The position numbers and the translations under genes were made by a program. From the NCBI GenBank assembly GCA_017848205.1, contig JAGDDO010000188.1, positions 1 to 5,712 of the forward strand: 5,712 nucleotides of DNA. The letters run 5' to 3'. This DNA is from Oscillospiraceae bacterium. GTDB taxonomy: Bacteria; Bacillota_A; Clostridia; Oscillospirales; Ruminococcaceae. The notes under the pieces are model-generated. The model was not told where the DNA came from and did no database searches. It saw nothing but the letters and a program-made list of their open reading frames with translations. Below are positions 1 through 5,552 of this stretch, piece after piece; the stretch's first letter is position 1, and the number at the start of each line of letters is the position of its first letter.

Positions 1-435
1 CCGGATGTAGTATACATCTTCAACATCGGCGATGCATATAAAGATACCACCATTGAAGCACAGATCATTGACCGTGATCACATAGACTTTGAGGTGAACA
101 GAACGTACAGCGAGCATCTCGAATACTATGCTGATATAAGCTATAACCAGCTTGCGTTCTACACAAACGGCGAACTTACCGACTTTGCAAAGCATTTTTA
201 TGCAAAGACCATAGACAGACCGAACATGGCATACGTGCTTAATGCGGAATTAAAGGAGCTTCCGGGCTCGGAGCTCCAGATCACTCTGACGCGTCTTTTC
301 ACGAACAAGAAGACCGAGGAAATCGAGAACATGTTCTGCGAGTCGTACACGGTAAACCGTATTACGGCAAAGGGAACTGATTCAAAGGGCAATGAAGTTG
401 ATCTGAGCCATATAAAGAACGAGCCGGGAGTATAA
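1..435 (+). CDS. Unrecognised protein, C-terminal part (5' end outside window)
   Basis: The reading frame is open from the first base to the TAA at 433-435, giving 144 visible residues. The GTG at 94 is an in-frame valine with no spaced ribosome binding site, so the true start lies upstream of the window. The visible part is soluble-looking, with alternating hydrophobic and charged residues suggesting mixed beta strands and helices. It starts PDVVYIFNIGD and ends NEPGV. It contains one cysteine (in MFCESY), no membrane segment and no catalytic motif that I can name. I do not recognise the family and assign no function. The following gene, rsmE, has its own strong promoter 8 bases after this stop, so the two are probably separate transcription units. 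No hairpin terminator is visible after the stop. I am confident that it is coding, because codon use matches the neighbours and the frame stays open throughout; its identity is unknown. Confidence 0.8.
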   Translation, partial: PDVVYIFNIGDAYKDTTIEAQIIDRDHIDFEVNRTYSEHLEYYADISYNQLAFYTNGELTDFAKHFYAKTIDRPNMAYVLNAELKELPGSELQITLTRLFTNKKTEEIENMFCESYTVNRITAKGTDSKGNEVDLSHIKNEPGV

Positions 436-442
436 AAAAATA

Positions 443-471
443 TTGCAAAAACTGCCGTTATGAGTTATAAT
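443..471 (+). promoter_or_regulatory. Sigma-A type promoter for rsmE
   Basis: TTGCAA at 443-448 is separated by exactly 17 bases from a perfect TATAAT at 466-471. This matches the vegetative promoter consensus in ten of twelve positions with ideal spacing. It sits in an AT-rich gap just after the stop of the upstream gene and about 100 bases before rsmE. Transcription would begin near 478, leaving a leader of about 90 bases. It is the best promoter I can find in the window. Confidence 0.8.
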
Positions 472-503
472 TGAATTACGGAAATACTTCGGGTAAAAGT
501 TTT

Positions 504-545
504 CGGGAATTATTCCCGCACTCCCGGAATCATCACGGTTTCCGG
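504..545 (+). other. Two small hairpins in the rsmE leader
   Basis: CGGGAAT (504-510) and ATTCCCG (512-518) form an inverted repeat; as RNA this gives a 5-bp stem, CGGGA with TCCCG, and a 5-base loop. CCGGAA (524-529) pairs with TTCCGG (540-545) over a 10-base loop. Neither is followed by a run of T, so they are not intrinsic terminators. The element at 520-527 (ACTCCCGG) also complements CCGGGAGT at 424-431, before the promoter. Its CTCC core could pair with the rsmE ribosome binding site GGAG at 558-561. The repeats are seen directly; a regulatory role is only a possibility. Confidence 0.3.
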
Positions 546-570
546 CAATCATAATACGGAGAAACATACC

Positions 571-1293
571 ATGCCACGATTTTTTGTAGACAGTATAACA
601 GACGAAAAATATGCCTGTATCACGGGTGAAGATGCCCGTCATATAAGCCGTTCCCTTCGCATGAAGAAGGAAGATGCACTTACTGTCACCTGCGGCGGTA
701 TCGACTACTCCTGTGTAATAAAGGAAATATCTGACGAAGCAGTTTCGCTCGAGGTTCTTTTTTTCAATAAATGCAAGTCTGAACCGGGCATAGACCTTAC
801 GCTTTTTCAGGCCGTTCCGAAGCTTGACAAGCTGGAGTTCATAATCCAGAAGTCAGTGGAGCTTGGCGTGAACCGGATCGTGCCGGTGCTGACAAGGCGA
901 TGCGTTTCAAGGCCGACCGAAAAGGACTTTGCGAAAAAGCTTGTACGCTATCAGAAAATAGCACTGGAAGCGGCAAAGCAGTCCGGAAGGGGCATTGTTC
1001 CTGAAGTTGCACCGATGATAAACTTCGGTGAGGCACTTGAACAGATGAAAAAGACCGACGTGCCGCTGATGCTTTACGAACAGGGCGGTGTCCGTTTTTC
1101 CGAAGCGGGGCTTAAAAACACCGGTACGGTTTCCATACTTATCGGAAGCGAAGGCGGATTTGATGAATCGGAAGTCGCAAAGGCGGACGAGGCCGGAATA
1201 AAGCGCATCTGGCTCGGTGACCGTATTTTACGCTGTGAAACAGCACCGCTTGTGGCTGTTTCCCTTACAATGTTTCTTACAGGTAACCTGTAA
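571..1293 (+). CDS. rsmE: RsmE, 16S rRNA m3U1498 methyltransferase
   Basis: RsmE methylates N3 of U1498 in 16S rRNA, in the decoding region of the 30S subunit, using S-adenosylmethionine. The protein has 240 residues, normal for the family. An N-terminal PUA-like RNA-binding part (about 1-70) carries HISRSLRMK at 24-32. A SPOUT-type knotted methyltransferase domain follows. Its family motifs are ELGVNRIVP (97-105), RYQKIALEAAKQSGR (126-140), the SAM-binding loop IGSEGGFDESE (191-201) and LGDRILRCETA (215-225). The second residue of the glycine loop is Ser where Pro is common. The ATG at 571 is supported by GGAG at 558-561, nine bases upstream, and by the family-typical MPRFFV beginning. It is the first gene after the strong promoter at 443-471. 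The prmA gene that often precedes rsmE is not the neighbour here. Identification is secure. Confidence 0.95.
   Translation: MPRFFVDSITDEKYACITGEDARHISRSLRMKKEDALTVTCGGIDYSCVIKEISDEAVSLEVLFFNKCKSEPGIDLTLFQAVPKLDKLEFIIQKSVELGVNRIVPVLTRRCVSRPTEKDFAKKLVRYQKIALEAAKQSGRGIVPEVAPMINFGEALEQMKKTDVPLMLYEQGGVRFSEAGLKNTGTVSILIGSEGGFDESEVAKADEAGIKRIWLGDRILRCETAPLVAVSLTMFLTGNL
1277..1293. repeat. 17-base palindrome over the rsmE stop codon
   Basis: TTACAGGT and ACCTGTAA are perfect 8-base arms around a central A, ending exactly on the rsmE stop codon TAA. The 8-1-8 geometry resembles a dimeric repressor operator. It lies just after a -10-like TACAAT (1266-1271), about 70 bases before the next gene, but no acceptable -35 element is found at the right distance. 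It has no T-run, so it is not an intrinsic terminator. An arm match of this size could also be chance, and it is constrained by codons. Confidence 0.3.
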
Positions 1294-1361
1294 ACGATAA
1301 AGGCGGTGGACTGCAGAGCTCCGCCGGATAACACTACATCTGCAGAGAATGGAGAAAGATT

Positions 1362-1703
1362 ATGAAACACACTTTACTTGGAATTATTGCAGCGGCTGTA
1401 TCAGTAACTGCAGCTATTATCGCAGTGGTAGCTATCAAGAACTATTCCGAAAAAAAGAAAGCTCTTGAAGATGATGATTTCGATGATGATTACGATTATG
1501 ACGATGACTGCGGCTGTGACTACGACGAATGTGAATTTGATGAATATGATTTCGACGAGGATTTCTCATGCGAAGATGAGTGTGACATTGACGATTTCGA
1601 AGACGGCAAGGATCTTGATGACCTCCTCGATGAAGAAGCAGCAGCAGATGCAGCAGACGAAGAAGCAAAGGCTTCAGAGGAAAAGAAGAACGACAGCAAG
1701 TGA
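1362..1703 (+). CDS. Small membrane-anchored, highly acidic Cys-containing protein of unknown function
   Basis: The 113-residue protein begins with ATG, preceded by GGAG at 1351-1354 with seven bases between, so the start is well supported. Residues 5-25 form one hydrophobic Ala/Ile/Val segment after MKHT. A short basic patch follows (K26, K31-K33). Residues 30-101 are about 40 Asp/Glu out of 72, mixed with Tyr and Phe. Five cysteines lie in the acidic part (C50, C52, C57, C70, C74; pattern CxC-x4-C-x12-C-x3-C). The tail is Ala/Glu/Lys-rich. The hydrophobic segment may be a membrane anchor or an uncleaved signal; VVA ending at residue 24 is a possible but weak signal-peptidase site, so topology is uncertain. 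I recognise no family. It sits 68 bases after rsmE and 94 before recA, probably cotranscribed with rsmE. The acid and cysteine content could suit cation binding, but that is inference only. Confidence 0.8.
   Translation: MKHTLLGIIAAAVSVTAAIIAVVAIKNYSEKKKALEDDDFDDDYDYDDDCGCDYDECEFDEYDFDEDFSCEDECDIDDFEDGKDLDDLLDEEAAADAADEEAKASEEKKNDSK
1470..1578 (+). repeat. GAT/GAC-rich low-complexity coding tract
   Basis: This stretch is built largely of GAT, GAC and GAA codons with interspersed TAT, TAC and TTC, including GAT x3 at 1470-1478 and again at 1482-1490. It encodes the acidic core of the small membrane protein. Near-identical short units suggest growth by slippage or local duplication. A second, shorter GCA/GAA-rich tract follows at about 1633-1672. 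It also produces spurious long open frames on both strands. Confidence 0.6.
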
Positions 1704-1708
1704 TTTTT

Positions 1709-1727
1709 GTTAAGGACTTGCTTTAAC
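1709..1727 (+). other. Small hairpin before recA
   Basis: GTTAAGG (1709-1715) pairs with CTTTAAC (1721-1727), including one G-U pair, over a 5-base loop. It lies six bases after the stop of the acidic gene and immediately before the larger hairpin at 1731-1759. No T-run follows. It may be part of a folded recA leader or simply a chance stem. Confidence 0.3.
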
Positions 1728-1730
1728 CGG

Positions 1731-1759
1731 AAGACAGGGCATGATCTTTGTCCTGTCTT
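1731..1759 (+). terminator. Possible weak terminator or leader hairpin upstream of recA
   Basis: AAGACAGGGC (1731-1740) pairs with GTCCTGTCTT (1750-1759), a 10-bp stem with one G-U pair and a 9-base loop. Only AAATTTT follows (1760-1766), so the T-run is short and displaced from the stem. It may partly terminate the rsmE/acidic-gene transcript while allowing read-through to recA, or act as a leader structure. A poor promoter-like pair lies partly inside it (TTGTCC at 1748-1753 and AATAAA at 1770-1775). Confidence 0.4.
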
Positions 1760-1787
1760 AAATTTTGGAAATAAATAACGCTTTTAC

Positions 1788-1792
1788 GGAGG
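1788..1792 (+). promoter_or_regulatory. recA ribosome binding site
   Basis: GGAGG lies five bases before the ATG at 1798. It decides the recA start in favour of that ATG, which yields the family-typical MAKEIKKK, over an in-frame TTG at 1765 that would place this site inside the coding region. Confidence 0.85.
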
Positions 1793-1797
1793 AAAAA

Positions 1798-2973
1798 ATG
1801 GCAAAAGAAATAAAGAAAAAGACACTCGGGGTACCTGTCGGCAATGATGAAAAGCAGAAGGCTCTTGAAATGGCTATCGCCCAGATCGAAAAGACATACG
1901 GCGCAGGTGCGGTAATGCGCCTCGGCCAGACAAAGGCTCTTGACGTTGAAGCTATTCCTACAGGTTCAATGACACTTGACATGGCGCTTGGCATAGGCGG
2001 CGTTCCGAGAGGACGTATCGTTGAGATATACGGACCTGAAAGTTCAGGTAAGACGACCGTTGCTCTCCACGTTGTTGCCGAAGCACAGAAGATGGGCGGA
2101 AACGCTGCATTTATCGACGTTGAGCATGCACTTGATCCGGTTTATGCAAGTGCTCTCGGAGTTGACATAGACAATCTTCTCGTTTCACAGCCGGACAGCG
2201 GTGAACAGGCTCTCGAAATTGCCGAAGCTCTCGTTCGTTCAGGTGCTATTGACATTCTCGTTCTCGACTCTGTTGCAGCTATGACTACAAAGGCCGAGAT
2301 CGACGGTGAAATGGGCGATCTTCACGTAGGCCAGCTTGCAAGACTCATGTCGCAGGCTATGAGAAAGCTCACTTCAGTTATCTCGAAGTCAAACTGCGTT
2401 GCCATTTTTATCAACCAGGTACGTGAAAAGATCGGTGTAATGTACGGAAACCCTGAAACAACACCGGGCGGACGTGCTCTCAAGTTCTACTCATCAGTAC
2501 GAATCGAAGTAAGAAAGGGCGAAACACTCAAGAACGGTACCGAAGTCATCGGTGCGCGTACAAAGTGCAAGGTCGTTAAGAATAAGGTAGCTCCTCCGTT
2601 CAAGGAATGTGAATTCGACATCATGTACGGTCAGGGTATTTCACGTGTAGGCGAAGTCCTCGACCTTGCTGTTGAACTCGACATCGTAAAGAAGGGCGGC
2701 GCATGGTTCAGCTACAATGAAACAAAGCTCGGCCAGGGACGTGACAACGCCAAGGAAGTTCTTAAGAACGACACAGCTTTAAGACTCGAGATCGAGGAAA
2801 AAATAAAGGAAAATGCCCAGAAGCTCGCCGCTGCAACTGTTAAGTCAAAGGCTGAGGCAAAGCTTGCGGAAGCTGCAAAGGCGGCATCACAGGCTGCAGC
2901 AGCAAAGGATGATGTTTCCGTAAGTGCGGATGACGACTTCGAGGAATTTGCTCCTGCCGGTGCTGACGAGTGA
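1798..2973 (+). CDS. recA: RecA recombinase
   Basis: RecA is the ATP-dependent strand-exchange recombinase. It coats single-stranded DNA, drives homologous repair and triggers LexA self-cleavage. The 391-residue protein shows Walker A GPESSGKT (79-86), the catalytic-glutamate segment [10 protein letters not shown] (105-114, E109), Walker [10 protein letters not shown] (153-161), loop L1 around 170-180, and loop L2 with [20 protein letters not shown] (206-225). [12 protein letters not shown] lies at 258-269. The L1 region reads DLHVGQLAR, where B. subtilis has DSHVGLQAR. The tail is longer than in B. subtilis RecA (348 residues): an Ala/Lys/Glu-rich part (about 335-370), then an acidic end DDDFEEF (378-384). 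Acidic C-termini are known to restrain RecA in other species. recX follows with a 4-base overlap. No canonical LexA box (GAAC-N4-GTTC) is visible in 1293-1798. Identification is certain. Confidence 0.98.
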   Translation: MAKEIKKKTLGVPVGNDEKQKALEMAIAQIEKTYGAGAVMRLGQTKALDVEAIPTGSMTLDMALGIGGVPRGRIVEIYGPESSGKTTVALHVVAEAQKMGGNAAFIDVEHALDPVYASALGVDIDNLLVSQPDSGEQALEIAEALVRSGAIDILVLDSVAAMTTKAEIDGEMGDLHVGQLARLMSQAMRKLTSVISKSNCVAIFINQVREKIGVMYGNPETTPGGRALKFYSSVRIEVRKGETLKNGTEVIGARTKCKVVKNKVAPPFKECEFDIMYGQGISRVGEVLDLAVELDIVKKGGAWFSYNETKLGQGRDNAKEVLKNDTALRLEIEEKIKENAQKLAAATVKSKAEAKLAEAAKAASQAAAAKDDVSVSADDDFEEFAPAGADE

Positions 2974-3590
2974 TAATAAACTCCGTTGCAAAGTATAAGG
3001 GTACGACCTATGAGGTGGTCATAGACGGTAATAAGATCTATCTTCACCGCGAAATAGTCGCGGATTTCGGCTTAAGACCGATGACAGAGATAAGTCCGGA
3101 GAAATACAGAGAAATGCTCCTTGCCTCGGAAAGACGGCGCGCCACGGAGCGTGCGCTCTATCTACTCGACTACCGTGACTACTCGTATGTCGAGCTTTTC
3201 AGGAAGCTTCGTGAAAACTACGACGAAGACATCTGCTACTACGCAGTTGACAAGCTCGCTTCCCTTGGAATGATAAACGACCGCCGCTACGCGGAAAATC
3301 TGGCACGTAAATACATTGAAGTAAAGAAATTCGGTGCTTACCGTGCATCGCGCGAGATGTATCAGAAGGGCCTTGACCGTGAACTTGTGGATGAGGTCTT
3401 AAGTGCCTATGAAGACGGTACCAGAGAACGTATATGTGAAATAATCAGAAAAAAATATTCCGGCAGTCTTGATGACCGCGACAAGGTCAGAAAGATGAAA
3501 AACGCACTTGTCCGTCAGGGCTACAGCTTCGATGATATCAATGCGGCTGTAAAGATGATGGACTGTGAATGCGATGATGAATATTCATAA
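2970..3590 (+). CDS. recX: RecX, regulator of RecA
   Basis: RecX binds RecA filaments and modulates, usually restrains, their growth and activity. The 206-residue protein begins with a short beta-rich part ([22 protein letters not shown], about 9-30, split across two strands). Tandem three-helix RecX repeats follow: [19 protein letters not shown] (62-80), then [23 protein letters not shown] (100-122), and a third around 151-197 with [10 protein letters not shown] at 181-190. The start is a GTG at 2970 whose GTGA overlaps the recA TGA by four bases. No strong ribosome binding site precedes it at normal distance (the nearest GAGG is 26 bases away), so it is probably translated by coupling to recA. 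This start keeps the N-terminal strands expected of the family; the next Met, at residue 38, would remove them. The C-terminus is acidic (CECDDEYS). Confidence 0.92.
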   Translation: MIINSVAKYKGTTYEVVIDGNKIYLHREIVADFGLRPMTEISPEKYREMLLASERRRATERALYLLDYRDYSYVELFRKLRENYDEDICYYAVDKLASLGMINDRRYAENLARKYIEVKKFGAYRASREMYQKGLDRELVDEVLSAYEDGTRERICEIIRKKYSGSLDDRDKVRKMKNALVRQGYSFDDINAAVKMMDCECDDEYS

Positions 3591-3605
3591 ATCAATAAAA
3601 AATAA

Positions 3606-3611
3606 AGGTGG
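3606..3611 (+). promoter_or_regulatory. rimO ribosome binding site
   Basis: AGGTGG lies nine bases before the ATG at 3621, in the 30-base AT-rich gap after recX. It supports that start, which gives the family-typical beginning with KIGMVSLGCSKNLVDSE. No terminator or promoter is visible in the gap. Confidence 0.7.
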
Positions 3612-3620
3612 TATTCCAGC

Positions 3621-4964
3621 ATGCCTGTAAAAATCGGTATGGTATCCCTCGGCTGTTCAAAGAACCTTGTTGACAGTGAAAGGATGCTCTATAAGGTCCG
3701 TGAACGCGGATATGAGATAGTTACAGACCCGGCAAAAGCAAATGTGGTCATCGTTAACACCTGTGGTTTCATTAAGGAAGCCAAGGAGGAGGCGATCGAA
3801 ACTATCCTTGAACTTGCAAAGCTCAAGGGTGAAGGTACAGTAAAGAAAATTATCGCTACAGGATGTCTTGTTCAGCGATACAGGGAAGAATTTGAGGCTG
3901 AGTTCAAAAACGAAGTCGATGCCGTTGCAGGTATCGGTTCCGAGGACGATATTCTCGGACTCATCGACAAGGTGCTTGCCAACGAGCACGTAGTTGAATT
4001 CAAGGACAAGCTTCTTCTTGAATGTACAGGAAAGAGAATAATAACGACTCTTCCGTTCTTTACATACTTAAAGATCGCCGAAGGATGCAGCAACTGCTGC
4101 AGCTACTGTGCTATCCCGATGATAAGAGGAAAATACCGCAGCGTTCCTATGGAAGATGTCCTTAAGGAAGCACGCTGGCTTGCGGAAAACGGTATCACCG
4201 AGCTTATAGTTGTTGCGCAGGATTCCACACGCTACGGCGAGGATCTTTACGGAAAGTCAAGACTTCCTGAGCTTCTGCGCGAACTCTGTAAAATAGACGG
4301 ACTTAAGTGGATAAGAGTTCTCTACTGCTATCCTGAACGAATCACTGACGAGCTTATCGACGTTATTGCGTCTGAGCCGAAGATCGTTAAATACATGGAC
4401 ATACCGATCCAGCACAGCGACGAAAAGATACTCAAAGCTATGGGACGCGGCGGTTCGGAAGCAGAACTGCGTGCGCTCTTTAAAAAACTCCGCGAAAAGA
4501 TAGACGGACTGGTAATAAGAACAACTCTTATCACCGGTTTCCCGGGCGAGACCGAGGAACATTTCAACTCCATGGACGAATTCATTAATGATATGGATTT
4601 CGACAAGCTCGGCTGTTTCCCTTACTCCGAGGTGGAGGGAACAAAGGCTGCCACAATGCCTGATCAGGTGGATGAGGAAGTACGACAGCACCGTGCCGAG
4701 ATAATCATGGAACAGCAGCAGCTCATAAGCGAGCAGAAAAATCTCCGCATGATAGGAAAGACCGTTGAAGCGGTAGTCGAAGGTTTTGACCAGTGGGCTG
4801 AATGCTATTTCGGAAGAACCGCAGGCGACGCACCTGACATTGACGGAAAGATATTCTTTGACTGTGACCACAAGCTGGAAGTCGGCCAGTTTGTACGTGT
4901 ACACGTAAATGAATCACTTGACTACGATCTGATGGGAGATGTAACAGATGAACCTGCCGAATAA
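3621..4964 (+). CDS. rimO: RimO, ribosomal protein S12 methylthiotransferase
   Basis: RimO is a radical-SAM enzyme that adds a methylthio group to the conserved aspartate of ribosomal protein S12 (Asp88/89), using two [4Fe-4S] clusters. The 447-residue length is normal. The N-terminal UPF0004 domain carries its three cluster cysteines at C12 (SLGCSKNLVDSE), C48 (NTCGFI) and C82 (TGCLVQRY). The radical-SAM domain has C156-x3-C160-x2-C163 in EGCSNCCSYCAIPMIRG. Further family motifs are DIPIQHSDEKILKAMGRG (260-277) and TLITGFPGETEEHF (302-315). A TRAM domain (about 377-441) ends the protein. SLGCSKNLVDSE and the IPIQHS segment fit RimO rather than the tRNA enzyme MiaB, which shares the fold. It follows recX by 30 bases and overlaps pgsA by 17. 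All cluster ligands are present, so it should be active. Confidence 0.96.
   Translation: MPVKIGMVSLGCSKNLVDSERMLYKVRERGYEIVTDPAKANVVIVNTCGFIKEAKEEAIETILELAKLKGEGTVKKIIATGCLVQRYREEFEAEFKNEVDAVAGIGSEDDILGLIDKVLANEHVVEFKDKLLLECTGKRIITTLPFFTYLKIAEGCSNCCSYCAIPMIRGKYRSVPMEDVLKEARWLAENGITELIVVAQDSTRYGEDLYGKSRLPELLRELCKIDGLKWIRVLYCYPERITDELIDVIASEPKIVKYMDIPIQHSDEKILKAMGRGGSEAELRALFKKLREKIDGLVIRTTLITGFPGETEEHFNSMDEFINDMDFDKLGCFPYSEVEGTKAATMPDQVDEEVRQHRAEIIMEQQQLISEQKNLRMIGKTVEAVVEGFDQWAECYFGRTAGDAPDIDGKIFFDCDHKLEVGQFVRVHVNESLDYDLMGDVTDEPAE
4934..4938 (+). promoter_or_regulatory. pgsA ribosome binding site inside rimO
   Basis: GGGAG lies nine bases before the ATG at 4948, within the last codons of rimO. 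It supports the overlapping pgsA start, which leads straight into the conserved [11 protein letters not shown] beginning, and implies translation close to or coupled with rimO. Confidence 0.75.
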
Positions 4965-5496
4965 GCTTACGCTTTTAAGAGCGGTACTCGTACCTTTTTT
5001 CATTCTGTTTTTCTATCTTGAACAGGTACCGGGAAATTACATTATCGCATTTGTGATATTCGGTGTGGCGTCATTTACCGATTTTCTTGACGGACACATC
5101 GCCAGAAAGCAGGGACTTGTAACTACATTCGGTAAATTCCTTGATCCTCTTGCAGACAAGGTCCTCGTTGTTTCAGCGCTCTGCTGCTTTACGGAAAAGG
5201 GACTCATGTCAGCTGTCCCGCTTATCATCATAGTTGCAAGGGAATTCATGGTATCAGGACTCCGTCTTGTTACTGCAAATGAAGGCGTTGTAGTGGCTGC
5301 CGGCATATGGGGCAAGCTCAAGACAGCGTTTACAATGGTTGCGATCGTAGCTATCCTTCTTTTCTGCTGTGCAGGCGTTACTGAAAAGTTTGCAGTCATT
5401 TCAGATATACTCATCTGGATCTCGACGGTGCTTACCGTTATTTCCGGAGGAGTTTACCTTAAGGGCTACTGGAAATATATCGACACAGATAAATGA
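4948..5496 (+). CDS. pgsA: CDP-diacylglycerol--glycerol-3-phosphate 3-phosphatidyltransferase
   Basis: This integral membrane enzyme makes phosphatidylglycerophosphate from CDP-diacylglycerol and sn-glycerol 3-phosphate, the committed step to phosphatidylglycerol and cardiolipin. The 182-residue size is typical. The CDP-alcohol phosphatidyltransferase signature is complete at 45-70: D45, D48, G49, A52, R53, G62, D66 and D70, in the form DxxDGxxAR-x8-GxxxDxxxD. The opening [17 protein letters not shown] is characteristic of PgsA. Hydrophobic segments lie at about 12-24, 31-43, 72-81, 87-97, 127-142 and 150-170. The short N-terminal loop and the [10 protein letters not shown] context favour PgsA over phosphatidylserine synthase or cardiolipin synthase of the same superfamily. 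Its first 17 bases overlap rimO, so the two are cotranscribed. Its stop is followed by 56 bases and then cysS. Confidence 0.94.
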   Translation: MNLPNKLTLLRAVLVPFFILFFYLEQVPGNYIIAFVIFGVASFTDFLDGHIARKQGLVTTFGKFLDPLADKVLVVSALCCFTEKGLMSAVPLIIIVAREFMVSGLRLVTANEGVVVAAGIWGKLKTAFTMVAIVAILLFCCAGVTEKFAVISDILIWISTVLTVISGGVYLKGYWKYIDTDK

Positions 5497-5514
5497 TCAC
5501 TGGATCACAGATCC
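5495..5514 (+). other. GATC-rich short hairpin between pgsA and cysS
   Basis: Three GATC sites lie within 19 bases (5495, 5503, 5510). GGATC (5502-5506) pairs with GATCC (5510-5514) over a 3-base loop. The stem is short and has no T-run, so I do not call it a terminator. It is too small to be a T-box leader. Confidence 0.25.
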
Positions 5515-5535
5515 TTACCGTACTTAACATTTTCC

Positions 5536-5542
5536 AAGGAGG
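5536..5542 (+). promoter_or_regulatory. cysS ribosome binding site
   Basis: AAGGAGG, a full-strength Shine-Dalgarno sequence, lies ten bases before the ATG at 5553 and supports that start for cysS. Confidence 0.85.
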
Positions 5543-5552
5543 AATAATTATC

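Noticed and set aside
94..96. GTG as the start of the first gene
   Set aside because: The frame stays open to the window edge with similar codon use, and no spaced ribosome binding site precedes this GTG.
326..337. Perfect 12-base palindrome AGAACATGTTCT, resembling half-sites of a LexA box
   Set aside because: Spacing between GAAC and GTTC is two bases, not four. It is inside coding sequence, and about one such palindrome is expected by chance in a window this long.
1302..1325. GGCGG/CCGCC inverted repeat as a terminator after rsmE, and repeated CTGCAGAG at 1311 and 1340
   Set aside because: The stem is five base pairs with a large loop and no T-run. The 8-base direct repeat is too short to mean much.
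1435..1713. Open frames on both strands overlapping the acidic protein
   Set aside because: They arise from the GAT/GAC/GAA-rich tract and give His/Arg- or Met/Thr-rich low-complexity products. The frame starting at 1362 alone has a good ribosome binding site and a sensible membrane segment.
1718..1745. TTGCTT with CATGAT as a recA promoter
   Set aside because: It matches the consensus in only three and four of six positions, with 16-base spacing, and is no better than background.
1765..1797. Upstream TTG start for recA, adding 11 residues
   Set aside because: No ribosome binding site precedes it, and it would put the strong GGAGG at 1788 inside the gene. The ATG at 1798 gives the usual RecA N-terminus.
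4257..4904. Long open frame (215 codons) on the minus strand inside rimO
   Set aside because: It lies wholly opposite rimO, which has all its family motifs. The minus-strand translation shows no recognisable domain, so it is a shadow of codon bias.
5497..5552. T-box or other riboswitch before cysS
   Set aside because: The gap is only 56 bases, too short for a T-box leader, and contains no specifier or antiterminator elements.
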